From assembly GCF_047795645.1 (NCBI RefSeq), contig NZ_CP181045.1:4898001-4962000 (forward strand): DNA of 64,000 bases, in the 5' to 3' direction. This document shows, piece after piece, positions 26,206-33,782 of this stretch. The stretch is from Salipaludibacillus sp047795645. Its GTDB lineage: Bacteria > Bacillota > Bacilli > Bacillales > Salisediminibacteriaceae. The translations under genes and the position numbers were made by a program. Under the pieces are notes generated by a model that saw only the letters and a list, made by a program, of their open reading frames with translations, did not search any database and was not told the origin of the DNA. The number at the start of each line of letters is the position of its first letter. Position 1 is the first letter of the stretch.

Positions 26206-26265
26206 ATGTGAAATTGTGAGCGTTTATTGAACGAAAAATGATTTTTTTGTGAAATATTATTGGAA
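26206..26265. promoter_or_regulatory. Rex-like half sites upstream of cydA
   Basis: ATGTGAAATTGTGAG (26206-26220) and TTGTGAAATATTATTGGAA (26247-26265) resemble the TTGTGAA half of redox-sensor Rex operators; the second half is poor in both. In B. subtilis Rex controls cydABCD. Weak evidence. Confidence 0.3.
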
Positions 26266-26326
26266 GTCGATGAAAGTTGATAATACAGGCGCAAGATGCT
26301 ACATTGACGACAACAATATTTGTTTT

Positions 26327-26714
26327 GGGAAACGGTCTGAATAAGAGAGAGATTCGGACCGTTAGAAGAATGGAATTGTGGAAACGTTCCGAATAAGAGA
26401 GAGATTCGGACCGTTAGAAGATAGGAATTAGGGAAACGTTCCGAATAAGAGAGAGATTCGGACCGTTAGAAGATCGAAAATAGGGAAACGTTCCGAAAAA
26501 GGGAGAGATTCGGACCATTAGAAGATCGAAAATAGGGAAACGTTCCGAAAAAGGGAGAGATTCGGACCGTTAGAAGATAGGAATTAGGGAAACGTTCCGA
26601 ATAAGAGAGAGATTCGGACCGTTAGAAGATAGGAATTAGGGAAACGTTCCGAATAAGAGAGAGATTCGGACCGTTAGAAGATAGGAATTAGGGAAACGTT
26701 CCGAATAAGAGAGG
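26327..26714. repeat. Tandem 52-bp repeat array, seven full copies plus a partial
   Basis: Copies begin at 26327, 26379, 26431, 26483, 26535, 26587 and 26639, with a partial at 26691. The period is exactly 52 bp. Each unit contains a 12-bp inverted repeat (AACGTTCCGAAT, 9-nt spacer, ATTCGGACCGTT). 52 is not a multiple of three and there is no long ORF, so it is non-coding. It ends about 45 bp before a LuxR-type regulator gene. Confidence 0.92.
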
Positions 26715-26757
26715 AATTCAGGAATGAAAGAAAATAATATCATGAGGAGAATGGGTA

Positions 26758-27369
26758 ATGAGAGTGTTGGCAGGGGTGTCGCATGAACTTCTTCAATATG
26801 GATTAATTCAACTAATTAAAGATGTACGTTCTGTTGATTCAATGGTGATGGCAGAAACAGCTAGTGAGCTCGTACATGCATTGAAACAATATAGATTTGA
26901 CTTAATCGTTATCGACGACCGATTAGCAAAAGCAGGGGGAATAAGGAGTACTTTATCTTTACTAGAGAACCAATCTCCTTCTTGTAAACGAGTGTTAATG
27001 TATCATGATTCTTTTCATGAACTAGAAATCTTGGTTCAACAAAATAAATTACAAGGTCTTTTCTATGAACAAGCTTCGCTAAATGAGTTAATGATTTTCT
27101 TTCAACAAGTATTGAAAGGAGACAAGACGATTCTAAGAATGTATGGAGAGGATGAAACGAATCAAAAATCGGTCTCAACAGATTTATCGAGACGAGAAGA
27201 AGAAATTTTCAATATGAAAGTTCGTGGTTATTCCGTCGTTGATTCAGCTAAATTATTAAATATTTCTCCTAAGACGGTTGAAAATCATCGGAGAAATATT
27301 CGTAAAAAGCTAAATATTACTAAAAATCATCAGTGGTTCGAATGGGGCAAACGGCTCGGGGTGATCTAA
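26758..27369 (+). CDS. LuxR/NarL-type regulator with degenerate receiver domain
   Basis: 203 residues. The C-terminal HTH (about 140-203) is a clear LuxR/NarL type: LSRREEEIFNMKVRGYSVVDSAKLLNISPKTVENHRRNIRKKL. The N-terminal 120 residues have a receiver-like layout with an Asp in LIVIDDRL (about 52), but the usual acidic pair after strand 1 is missing (VLAGVSHELLQYGL) and the conserved Lys is replaced (GLFYEQAS). It is probably a pseudo-receiver not controlled by phosphorylation. No sensor kinase gene is adjacent. GAGGAG precedes ATG 26758. The target is unknown. Confidence 0.83.
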   Translation: MRVLAGVSHELLQYGLIQLIKDVRSVDSMVMAETASELVHALKQYRFDLIVIDDRLAKAGGIRSTLSLLENQSPSCKRVLMYHDSFHELEILVQQNKLQGLFYEQASLNELMIFFQQVLKGDKTILRMYGEDETNQKSVSTDLSRREEEIFNMKVRGYSVVDSAKLLNISPKTVENHRRNIRKKLNITKNHQWFEWGKRLGVI

Positions 27370-27423
27370 AAAAATACATATTGGAGGAAACGAGTAAGAT
27401 AACTTCGTTTTTCTAAATTTATA

Positions 27424-27453
27424 TTGACGCTTTGATTGCCCTAGTGGTATCAT
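27424..27453 (+). promoter_or_regulatory. Promoter for the bmr leader and operon
   Basis: TTGACG (27424-27429), an 18-bp spacer, TATCAT (27448-27453), about 46 bp upstream of the first leader ORF. Confidence 0.6.
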
Positions 27454-27498
27454 AAAAAATGGAAGTAATCATAAAATTCAAAAAAGGGGGAGAACAGC

Positions 27499-27561
27499 AT
27501 GGAAAAGAGAATCGATTTAACGCAAACAATTGAATATCTAATCATCCATGTTGTGTTTTAG
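27499..27561 (+). CDS. Leader peptide of the bmrCD operon (BmrB-like)
   Basis: 20-codon ORF (MEKRIDLTQTIEYLIIHVVF) with AAGGGGGAG upstream. It sits between a promoter and two terminator-like hairpins ahead of the bmrCD-type genes. In B. subtilis bmrCD is controlled by translation of the leader bmrB and transcription attenuation. Here the last leader codons (27546-27556) are complementary to the left arm of the first terminator, so ribosome position could decide termination. This is inferred from pairing, not shown. Confidence 0.7.
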   Translation: MEKRIDLTQTIEYLIIHVVF

Positions 27562-27611
27562 AACGTCTCCTTCCTTTAAGACTGTATTAGTTAGGTACGA
27601 TACAGAAGCAT

Positions 27612-27638
27612 ACACATGGCAATACCCATGTGTTTTTA
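27612..27638 (+). terminator. Attenuator hairpin 1 in the bmrCD leader
   Basis: Stem ACACATGG / CCATGTGT (27612-27619 and 27626-27633), 6-nt loop, then TTTTTATT. Its left arm can alternatively pair with 27546-27556 in the leader ORF. Confidence 0.78.
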
Positions 27639-27670
27639 TTCGTATCATATGTGAAATATGTATTTTCGGA

Positions 27671-27701
27671 GCGCATGAGTAACTTACTCATGTGCTTTTT
27701 T
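27671..27701 (+). terminator. Attenuator hairpin 2 in the bmrCD leader
   Basis: Ten-bp stem GCGCATGAGT / ACTCATGTGC (27671-27680 and 27686-27695, one G-U), followed by a run of six T. Confidence 0.82.
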
Positions 27702-27753
27702 GTTGTTTACAGCTTTGAGCTGATAACATATAAAAAATTTTGGAGGGATGATC

Positions 27754-27819
27754 ATGTTCATCATTAGAATAATTAGGCGAAAGAGAAAGACAGAGGGAGA
27801 AACGACTGGTGGCGGTTAG
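27754..27819 (+). CDS. Second small ORF in the bmrCD leader (21 aa)
   Basis: ATG at 27754, six bases after GGAGGG (27742-27747), encodes a 21-residue peptide: a hydrophobic start (MFIIRII), then a basic block (RRKRK) and GETTGGG. It lies after the second terminator and 33 bp before bmrC. It may be a second sensing ORF or may couple translation into bmrC. The peptide is unrecognised. Confidence 0.5.
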   Translation: MFIIRIIRRKRKTEGETTGGG

Positions 27820-27852
27820 AGTAGGAAAAAATGAATAAGGAAGTGAATAAAA

Positions 27853-29619
27853 ATGTTCTCAGTACTGAAGAAATTAACATGGTTTTTTAAGAAACATAAA
27901 AAGCGATATATTACGGCGATTTTTTTATTGATTGTCGCTAGTTTGTTAGAGGTTCTTCCGCCACGTTTACTTGGGATTGTTATTGATGACGTTCATCAAG
28001 GGCGATTAACGGAAGAAGGGCTTAGGCAGTATGTTATTTTGTTTATTAGTCTGATGGTAGCGATCTACATTATAACGTATGTATGGATGAGGCAGCTATT
28101 TGGTGGTGCTTTTATTATAGAACGAACGTTACGATCACTGTATATGAAACATTTAACGAAAATGACCCCGACGTTTTATGAGAAAAACAAAACGGGAGAT
28201 CTAATGGCAAAGGCGACAAATGACTTAAAGGCTATCTCACTCACTACTGGATTTGGTGTATTAACACTCGTTGATGCGACGATATTTCTAGTTATTATTT
28301 TGTTTATGATGGGATTTCTCGTCAGTTGGAAACTTACTATTGCAGCATTTTTACCTCTGCCAATAATGGCTTGGCTCATGCAAAAGTACGGAAAAGTTAT
28401 TCATGAAAGATTTATGAAAGCACAAGATGCTTTCGGTGATCTTAATGATCAAGTACTTGAATCGATTTCAGGTGTGAGAGTTATTCGGGCCTTTGTTAAG
28501 GAGAATGATGATCAACAACGATTTAACGCAATAACAAAGGATGTTCTAGACAAAAATATCCAAGTAGCTAAGATCGATGCCCTGTTCGAACCGACGATAA
28601 AAATATTAGTTGGACTTAGTTATATGATCGGTCTCGGATACGGTGCCTTACTAGTTTTTCGTAGTGAAATTACGCTCGGTCAGTTAGTTTCTTTCAACAT
28701 CTATTTAGGGATGTTGATTTGGCCGATGTTCGCCTTTGGTGAATTGATGAATGTGATGCAAAGAGGAAATGCATCGATGGACCGTTTAAATGAGACATTT
28801 AGTTACACTGCAGATGTCAAAAATGAAGATGATCCAGATAGAGATTTTCTGCCTGAGTCGATTGACATTCGCTACCTGTCGTTTCAATATCCAACTGCTA
28901 GTGAAGAGTCGTTGAAAAATATTCATGCTCATATTCCAAGAGGATATAGCGTCGGAGTTGTAGGGAAAACTGGTAGCGGTAAAACAACACTGTTCAAACA
29001 GTTACTAAGAGAATATCCAATCGAGACGAAGGCGATGTTCATATCCGCAATCCCTATTGAAAATATCGCCTTAGCTGAGTTGAAAAAGTGGATCGGCTAT
29101 GTGCCACAGGATCAGTTTTTATTTTCTAAAACAATCCGAGAGAACATATTGTTTGGAAACCCTTTTGCCAATGAACAGGATTTAGAAAGAGTATTGGAAC
29201 AAGCGTCAATCACGGCCGACATTGAAACGTTCCTACATGGAATTGAGACATTAGTGGGAGAAAAAGGTGTATCGTTATCGGGCGGGCAAAAGCAACGAAT
29301 TGCAATTGCAAGAGCGTTAATTAAAGACCCTGAGATTCTTTTATTGGATGATGCTCTGTCAGCAGTCGATGCAAAAACAGAGGCAACCATCGTCAAGAAT
29401 ATTCGCAAAGAGCGGTCAGGGAAAACAACCTTTATTGCGGCTCACCGGATGTCAGCGATTAGACATGCAGACCTAATTTTGGTGATGGATGAAGGAGTTG
29501 TGGTAGAAGCGGGAACACATGAAGAGTTACTCGAAAAGCAAGGTTGGTATGGCGGACAATATGCCAAGCAGCAAATGGAAAAAACAGGAGAAGCGATTAG
29601 GGGGGGGCATCCATTATGA
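27853..29619 (+). CDS. bmrC: Multidrug ABC exporter half-transporter, degenerate-site subunit (YheI/BmrC-like)
   Basis: 588 residues: six membrane helices (about 1-310) and a C-terminal ATPase with Walker A GKTGSGKTT (about 375), signature SLSGGQKQR (about 475) and Walker B ILLLDDALSAVD (about 495), where the catalytic Glu is replaced by Asp. That substitution is also known for B. subtilis BmrC, which forms a heterodimer with BmrD having one non-catalytic ATP site. The gene overlaps bmrD by 4 bp. The attenuator upstream suggests induction by translation-inhibiting antibiotics. Confidence 0.92.
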   Translation: MFSVLKKLTWFFKKHKKRYITAIFLLIVASLLEVLPPRLLGIVIDDVHQGRLTEEGLRQYVILFISLMVAIYIITYVWMRQLFGGAFIIERTLRSLYMKHLTKMTPTFYEKNKTGDLMAKATNDLKAISLTTGFGVLTLVDATIFLVIILFMMGFLVSWKLTIAAFLPLPIMAWLMQKYGKVIHERFMKAQDAFGDLNDQVLESISGVRVIRAFVKENDDQQRFNAITKDVLDKNIQVAKIDALFEPTIKILVGLSYMIGLGYGALLVFRSEITLGQLVSFNIYLGMLIWPMFAFGELMNVMQRGNASMDRLNETFSYTADVKNEDDPDRDFLPESIDIRYLSFQYPTASEESLKNIHAHIPRGYSVGVVGKTGSGKTTLFKQLLREYPIETKAMFISAIPIENIALAELKKWIGYVPQDQFLFSKTIRENILFGNPFANEQDLERVLEQASITADIETFLHGIETLVGEKGVSLSGGQKQRIAIARALIKDPEILLLDDALSAVDAKTEATIVKNIRKERSGKTTFIAAHRMSAIRHADLILVMDEGVVVEAGTHEELLEKQGWYGGQYAKQQMEKTGEAIRGGHPL

Positions 29620-31631
29620 ATCATGTAGGAAAAAGATTTTACGGATATGCGATGCAATTTAAACGCCTAATTTTATTGTCGTTATTGTTTTTGTCTATTG
29701 CAGCAGCGGCAGAATTAACTGGACCATTTATAGCTAAGACGATGATCGATAATCATATTATCGGTATCGAACAACCTTGGATTGAGCAATCACAAGGTGA
29801 CGTCAGTTATGAAGGCAGAAACTTTGTTCGTGCAGATCGCATGGATTCACAATGGACAGAAGATCAAGAAGTGAACCTGTTGCAAATTGGGTTAAGTTAT
29901 TACTTTATCGATGGACCCATTGAGTTTGATGGTGAAAGATCATTCTCAAATGGAGAAATGACAATCACTCGAGGAGAAGAGGAAGCTAATTATGCTGCGA
30001 CAGAGATGTCTCAGTCTGATATCTATCTCTTTTTCCAACAGGAAATTCCCTACTTACTTTTTCTTATGGGGGGCTATTTTCTACTCGTAATCATTTCCGC
30101 GATTTTTCATTATTACCAAAGTTATTGGTTACAAACGTCAGCAAATCGTATTATTAAGAAAATGCGAGAAGATGTCTTTGCAAAAATTCATGAACTTCCG
30201 ATTACTTATTTTGATAAGTTGCCAACTGGTAAAATCGTATCAAGAATCACAAACGATACTGAGGCGATTCGTGAACTTTATGTAAAAGTATTAGCGACAT
30301 TTTTCACCAGTATTGTTTACATGGTTGGTATTTTTATTGCATTATTTTTGTTAGATACAAGGTTAGCATTTGCTACTCTCGTGCTTGTGCCTTTGCTAAT
30401 TATCTGGATGGTCGTTTATCGTAAATATGCTGGAAAATATAATCGAGTCATTCGTGAGAAATTAAGTGATATTAATGGTCGAATCAATGAGAATATTCAA
30501 GGAATGCCAATCGTTCAGGCATTTGGCCGAGAAAAAGAAGTGAAAGAAGAATTTGAAACATTAAATCAAGAGCACTTTAAGTATAATAATAAACTGCTAA
30601 CATTAAATGCGATGACTTCGTTTAATTTATTGAATTTACTGAGAAATATCGCGTTTGTCGCATTAATTTGGTTTTTTGGTGGGGGATCAATAGGTGTCGG
30701 CATGGTATTTAGCCTTGGTGTTGTCTATGCTTTTGTTGATTATATGAACCGCCTATTTGAACCAGTAAATGGAATTGTTAACCAACTCGCGCAACTAGAA
30801 GAAGCGAGAATTGCCGGAGAGCGTGTTTTTTCATTAATGGATGAGCCAGGAATTGCTTTGCAGGAAGGGCAACGACAACGATTTCAAGGAGATGTCGTAT
30901 TTGATAATGTCTCATTCGCTTATGAGGAAGAACGATATGTGTTAAAAAACATTTCATTTTCTGCTAATAAAGGGGAAACAGTTGCCTTTGTTGGTCACAC
31001 AGGATCAGGTAAAAGTTCGATCATGAACATTTTATTCCGATTTTATGATCATCAAATCGGTAGAGTGGCCGTCGATGGAATCGACATTCATGAGATGACA
31101 AAACAAGAATTAAGACAACATATGGCGATCGTGCTCCAAGATCCTTTTCTTTTCAGTGGAACAATTGCAAGCAATGTGAGCATGAATGACCCTTCTATTA
31201 CTAGAGAACAAATTGTGATGGCCCTAGAGAAAGTAGGTGCGAGTGATTTACTTCGTACGCTTCCAAATGGGATTGATGAAGAGGTCAAAGAAAAAGGAAG
31301 TACGTTGTCAGCTGGACAAAGGCAATTAGTGTCCTTCGCAAGGGCACTTGTATTTGATCCTTCAATATTGATATTAGATGAAGCGACAGCGAATATCGAT
31401 ACAGAAACCGAAGAAGTGATTCAGAGAGCGCTTGATGTAGTAAAGGCAGGTCGAACGACGTTTGTGATTGCACACAGACTGTCAACAATCCGACAAGCAG
31501 ATCAAATCCTTGTATTAAATAGCGGCGAAATTGTCGAGCAAGGGAACCATGAAAAATTAATGGATCTCACTGGTCGTTACTATCATATGTATCAGCTTCA
31601 AAAAGGGACAACGAGAGATTCAGCAAGTTAA
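29616..31631 (+). CDS. bmrD: Multidrug ABC exporter half-transporter, catalytic-site subunit (YheH/BmrD-like)
   Basis: 671 residues, against about 673 in B. subtilis. Between helices 1 and 2 there is an extra hydrophilic segment of about 100 residues (about 45-145), the extracellular domain characteristic of BmrD. The ATPase has Walker A GHTGSGKSS (about 460), signature TLSAGQRQL and Walker B ILDEATANID with the catalytic Glu present. With BmrC it should form the heterodimeric drug exporter. Start ATG overlaps the bmrC stop; a terminator follows. Confidence 0.93.
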   Translation: MNHVGKRFYGYAMQFKRLILLSLLFLSIAAAAELTGPFIAKTMIDNHIIGIEQPWIEQSQGDVSYEGRNFVRADRMDSQWTEDQEVNLLQIGLSYYFIDGPIEFDGERSFSNGEMTITRGEEEANYAATEMSQSDIYLFFQQEIPYLLFLMGGYFLLVIISAIFHYYQSYWLQTSANRIIKKMREDVFAKIHELPITYFDKLPTGKIVSRITNDTEAIRELYVKVLATFFTSIVYMVGIFIALFLLDTRLAFATLVLVPLLIIWMVVYRKYAGKYNRVIREKLSDINGRINENIQGMPIVQAFGREKEVKEEFETLNQEHFKYNNKLLTLNAMTSFNLLNLLRNIAFVALIWFFGGGSIGVGMVFSLGVVYAFVDYMNRLFEPVNGIVNQLAQLEEARIAGERVFSLMDEPGIALQEGQRQRFQGDVVFDNVSFAYEEERYVLKNISFSANKGETVAFVGHTGSGKSSIMNILFRFYDHQIGRVAVDGIDIHEMTKQELRQHMAIVLQDPFLFSGTIASNVSMNDPSITREQIVMALEKVGASDLLRTLPNGIDEEVKEKGSTLSAGQRQLVSFARALVFDPSILILDEATANIDTETEEVIQRALDVVKAGRTTFVIAHRLSTIRQADQILVLNSGEIVEQGNHEKLMDLTGRYYHMYQLQKGTTRDSAS

Positions 31632-31647
31632 AACTGACTTAATAGAG

Positions 31648-31680
31648 AAAGGGTATCGCTGATTAAGCGGTACCCTTTTC
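31648..31680. terminator. Terminator between bmrD and yheG
   Basis: AAAGGGTATCGCT paired with AGCGGTACCCTTT (G-U tolerated), 5-nt loop, T residues after; it serves convergent genes. Confidence 0.72.
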
Positions 31681-31710
31681 ATAACAATAAAAAATAGTGA
31701 GTAGGAAAGT

Positions 31711-32352
31711 CTACATAGATTTCTCGCCAATTCCGACACGGTACCCGTAAAAATCTTCATTGAACAAGTGTTGAAAAGTAAACCAAGCTGTATCGGTGAC
31801 CGTAATTCGAGACGTATTCTCTGGCAACATATCAACCTCAAATAAGATCTGTTTGGTAAGCGGCCCATCAGGTAAATACGTCGGACAAAAGATCGTCCAG
31901 TCAAGGTTGCTTGATTTCAAAGCATGATAGGCAGCCAAGTGGTCTTCAGCGGCGTTAGTGCTTTTTCTACGCGACTCTTGTGACTGAAAACGATATACTT
32001 CAGGATTCGAACGCGCTTGTAAAATACCTGCCGTTCCAATTGAAATAAATCTGGCTTTATTTTGTTTTACCATCGCATCAATAATTATTGGAGTTGCTTG
32101 CGATAAAGTGTCGTTTTTATCGGTAGCCAATGCGCTGAATACAACGTCAATATTATCGGAGATAGCAAGTTCTACGTCTTGACTATTTAAGACATTACCT
32201 TTAATGACATGTAAATTAGGGTTGTTTCGAACTTCAGTATTTAATTTGTTAGGGGAGCGTACCAAAGCGGTCACGTCGTACCCAGCATCAAGTGCGAGCG
32301 TTACAACATGTGAACCAACTCGTCCAGTTGCTCCTAATATAAGCATATTCAT
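31711..32352 (-). CDS. yheG: NAD(P)-binding atypical short-chain dehydrogenase (YheG-like)
   Basis: 213 residues. N-terminal MLILGATGRVGSHVV is the dinucleotide-binding loop; the rest follows the NmrA/SDR_a5 pattern (LVRSPNKL, VKGNVLNSQDVE, ISIGTAGI, LDWTIFCPTYLPDG). Its position beside the bmrCD pair matches B. subtilis yheG. AAGGAGA places the start at ATG 32352, not the TTG seven codons upstream. Function unknown, possibly a reductase or redox sensor. Confidence 0.82.
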   Translation of the reverse strand: MNMLILGATGRVGSHVVTLALDAGYDVTALVRSPNKLNTEVRNNPNLHVIKGNVLNSQDVELAISDNIDVVFSALATDKNDTLSQATPIIIDAMVKQNKARFISIGTAGILQARSNPEVYRFQSQESRRKSTNAAEDHLAAYHALKSSNLDWTIFCPTYLPDGPLTKQILFEVDMLPENTSRITVTDTAWFTFQHLFNEDFYGYRVGIGEKSM

Positions 32353-32487
32353 TCGATAGGTCTCCTTCAATTAATAAATATTGGAAGTCCTTTTCCCTTA
32401 AATCATTCGATCTAATCCTATAAAGAAAATTGTTATATGCTAGAATTGTAGTAGATTTATCGAAATGTTTTGAAGGAGCTTATGACA

Positions 32488-33216
32488 ATGTTTGAATATA
32501 TAGAGGCAATTAGTCAAGTTTTACGTGATCCATTTATGAATGCTGCAAATAGTGTCGAGTCCATTCCGTTATTGTTTGCACTTTTGTTAGGGGTAGTAGG
32601 TGCTTTAGCTCCGTGCCAGTTTTCAGGGAATATAAGTGCAATTACGCTTTATGGTACGAACTCTCTAAAAGATGGAATCTCTTGGTCTGACACTATTTTT
32701 TATGTATTGGGTAAGATCGTTGCTTTTTCGGGACTGGGATTGATTGTTTATTTTTTCGGTCAAGAATTTCAGCGACAACTGCCTATATTTTTTGAACCTA
32801 TGAGAAAAATCCTCGGACCGATTCTTATTTTAATTGGAATTTATATGCTTGGATTTTTTTCGATGAGGTGGAATATTCGGCTTTGGAAACCTGCAAAAGG
32901 TGAGAAGCGAAAAGGAAAATGGGGCGCGTTTATGTTAGGATTTAGCTTTTCACTAGGTTTTTGCCCAACAATGTTTATTCTCTTTTTTGTGCTGCTCATG
33001 CCAATAACGATATCGACTGGTTATGGATTTGTTCTTCCAGGCCTGTTTGCAATAGGCACGTCAGTCCCCTTTCTCTTCGTGATATTTGTTATTTGGTATT
33101 TAGGATTAAGCGGACAAATCGTCAAAAAAGGACGCAAGATAGGTCTTTACGTCCAAAGAACAGCAGGTGTGTTTATGATTTTGATCGGAATCATCGATAT
33201 CTTGACATTCTGGTAA
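32488..33216 (+). CDS. CcdA/DsbD-like thiol-redox membrane protein
   Basis: 242-residue protein with about six helices. Two cysteine motifs in separate helices, GALAPCQFSG (about 35-44) and LGFCPTMFIL (about 153-162), match the single-Cys-per-repeat pattern of the DsbD/CcdA transmembrane family that carries electrons across the membrane. No partner thioredoxin-like gene is adjacent. AAGGAG best fits ATG 32488; ATG 32482 and TTG 32470 are also in frame. It converges on niaR with only 6 bp between. Confidence 0.8.
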   Translation: MFEYIEAISQVLRDPFMNAANSVESIPLLFALLLGVVGALAPCQFSGNISAITLYGTNSLKDGISWSDTIFYVLGKIVAFSGLGLIVYFFGQEFQRQLPIFFEPMRKILGPILILIGIYMLGFFSMRWNIRLWKPAKGEKRKGKWGAFMLGFSFSLGFCPTMFILFFVLLMPITISTGYGFVLPGLFAIGTSVPFLFVIFVIWYLGLSGQIVKKGRKIGLYVQRTAGVFMILIGIIDILTFW

Positions 33217-33222
33217 TTAGTC

Positions 33223-33771
33223 TTAATGTTTCGTATCGTCTGTGAGAAGAAATCCAGCTTGATCTAGTGCCTCAACTGCATCATCTAAGTCACGTTCAGA
33301 AGTCCCTTCTAGCGTGTGTAAATGCACGCCATCGGTCAGCTCAGAGAGATAACTGGCTTTTGTTTTTGTCACTTTACGGATGAATTGATAGACTTCTTTA
33401 CGATTACTTACCATGATGCTAGCGGTAATATCTCCATAAATAGGGTGTTCCACTTTGACATCTTTGACGCGAACACCCTGATCGACAAGGATGAGAAGTT
33501 CCTCCTCGGTTTGCTCAGGCTGATGTTGGCAAGCTACCGTTCTGGTTACCCCTTCATTGGTGGGGTCTATTTCTGTCAAAATATAACCTTGGCTCGTAGC
33601 CATAATTGGGATGTTCTTTGCTTTTAATAATGAAATATCTTGGACAATTACCTGTCGACTGACGTTTAAGTGATTAGCTAGTTGCCCACCAGTCAATGGT
33701 TCGCCGTGACTTTTTAACAGTAAGATAATTTCATTTCGTCTTTCGTCTCCGAGCCACTTTTTTTTAGTCAT
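33223..33771 (-). CDS. niaR: Niacin-responsive repressor of NAD synthesis
   Basis: 182 residues: an N-terminal winged helix (GDERRNEIILLLKSHG, LANHLNVSRQVIVQDISLLK) and a C-terminal 3H domain with the conserved histidines (VEHPIYGDI, DGVHLHTL). In B. subtilis NiaR (YrxA) represses nadBCA and nifS when nicotinic acid is present. It is the second gene after nifS. AGGGGG places the start at ATG 33771 rather than TTG 33777. Confidence 0.92.
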   Translation of the reverse strand: MTKKKWLGDERRNEIILLLKSHGEPLTGGQLANHLNVSRQVIVQDISLLKAKNIPIMATSQGYILTEIDPTNEGVTRTVACQHQPEQTEEELLILVDQGVRVKDVKVEHPIYGDITASIMVSNRKEVYQFIRKVTKTKASYLSELTDGVHLHTLEGTSERDLDDAVEALDQAGFLLTDDTKH

Positions 33772-33782
33772 CAACAATCCCC

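Noticed and set aside
26327..26714. CRISPR array
   Set aside because: The 52-bp units are contiguous and nearly identical through their whole length; there are no unique spacers and no cas genes in the window.
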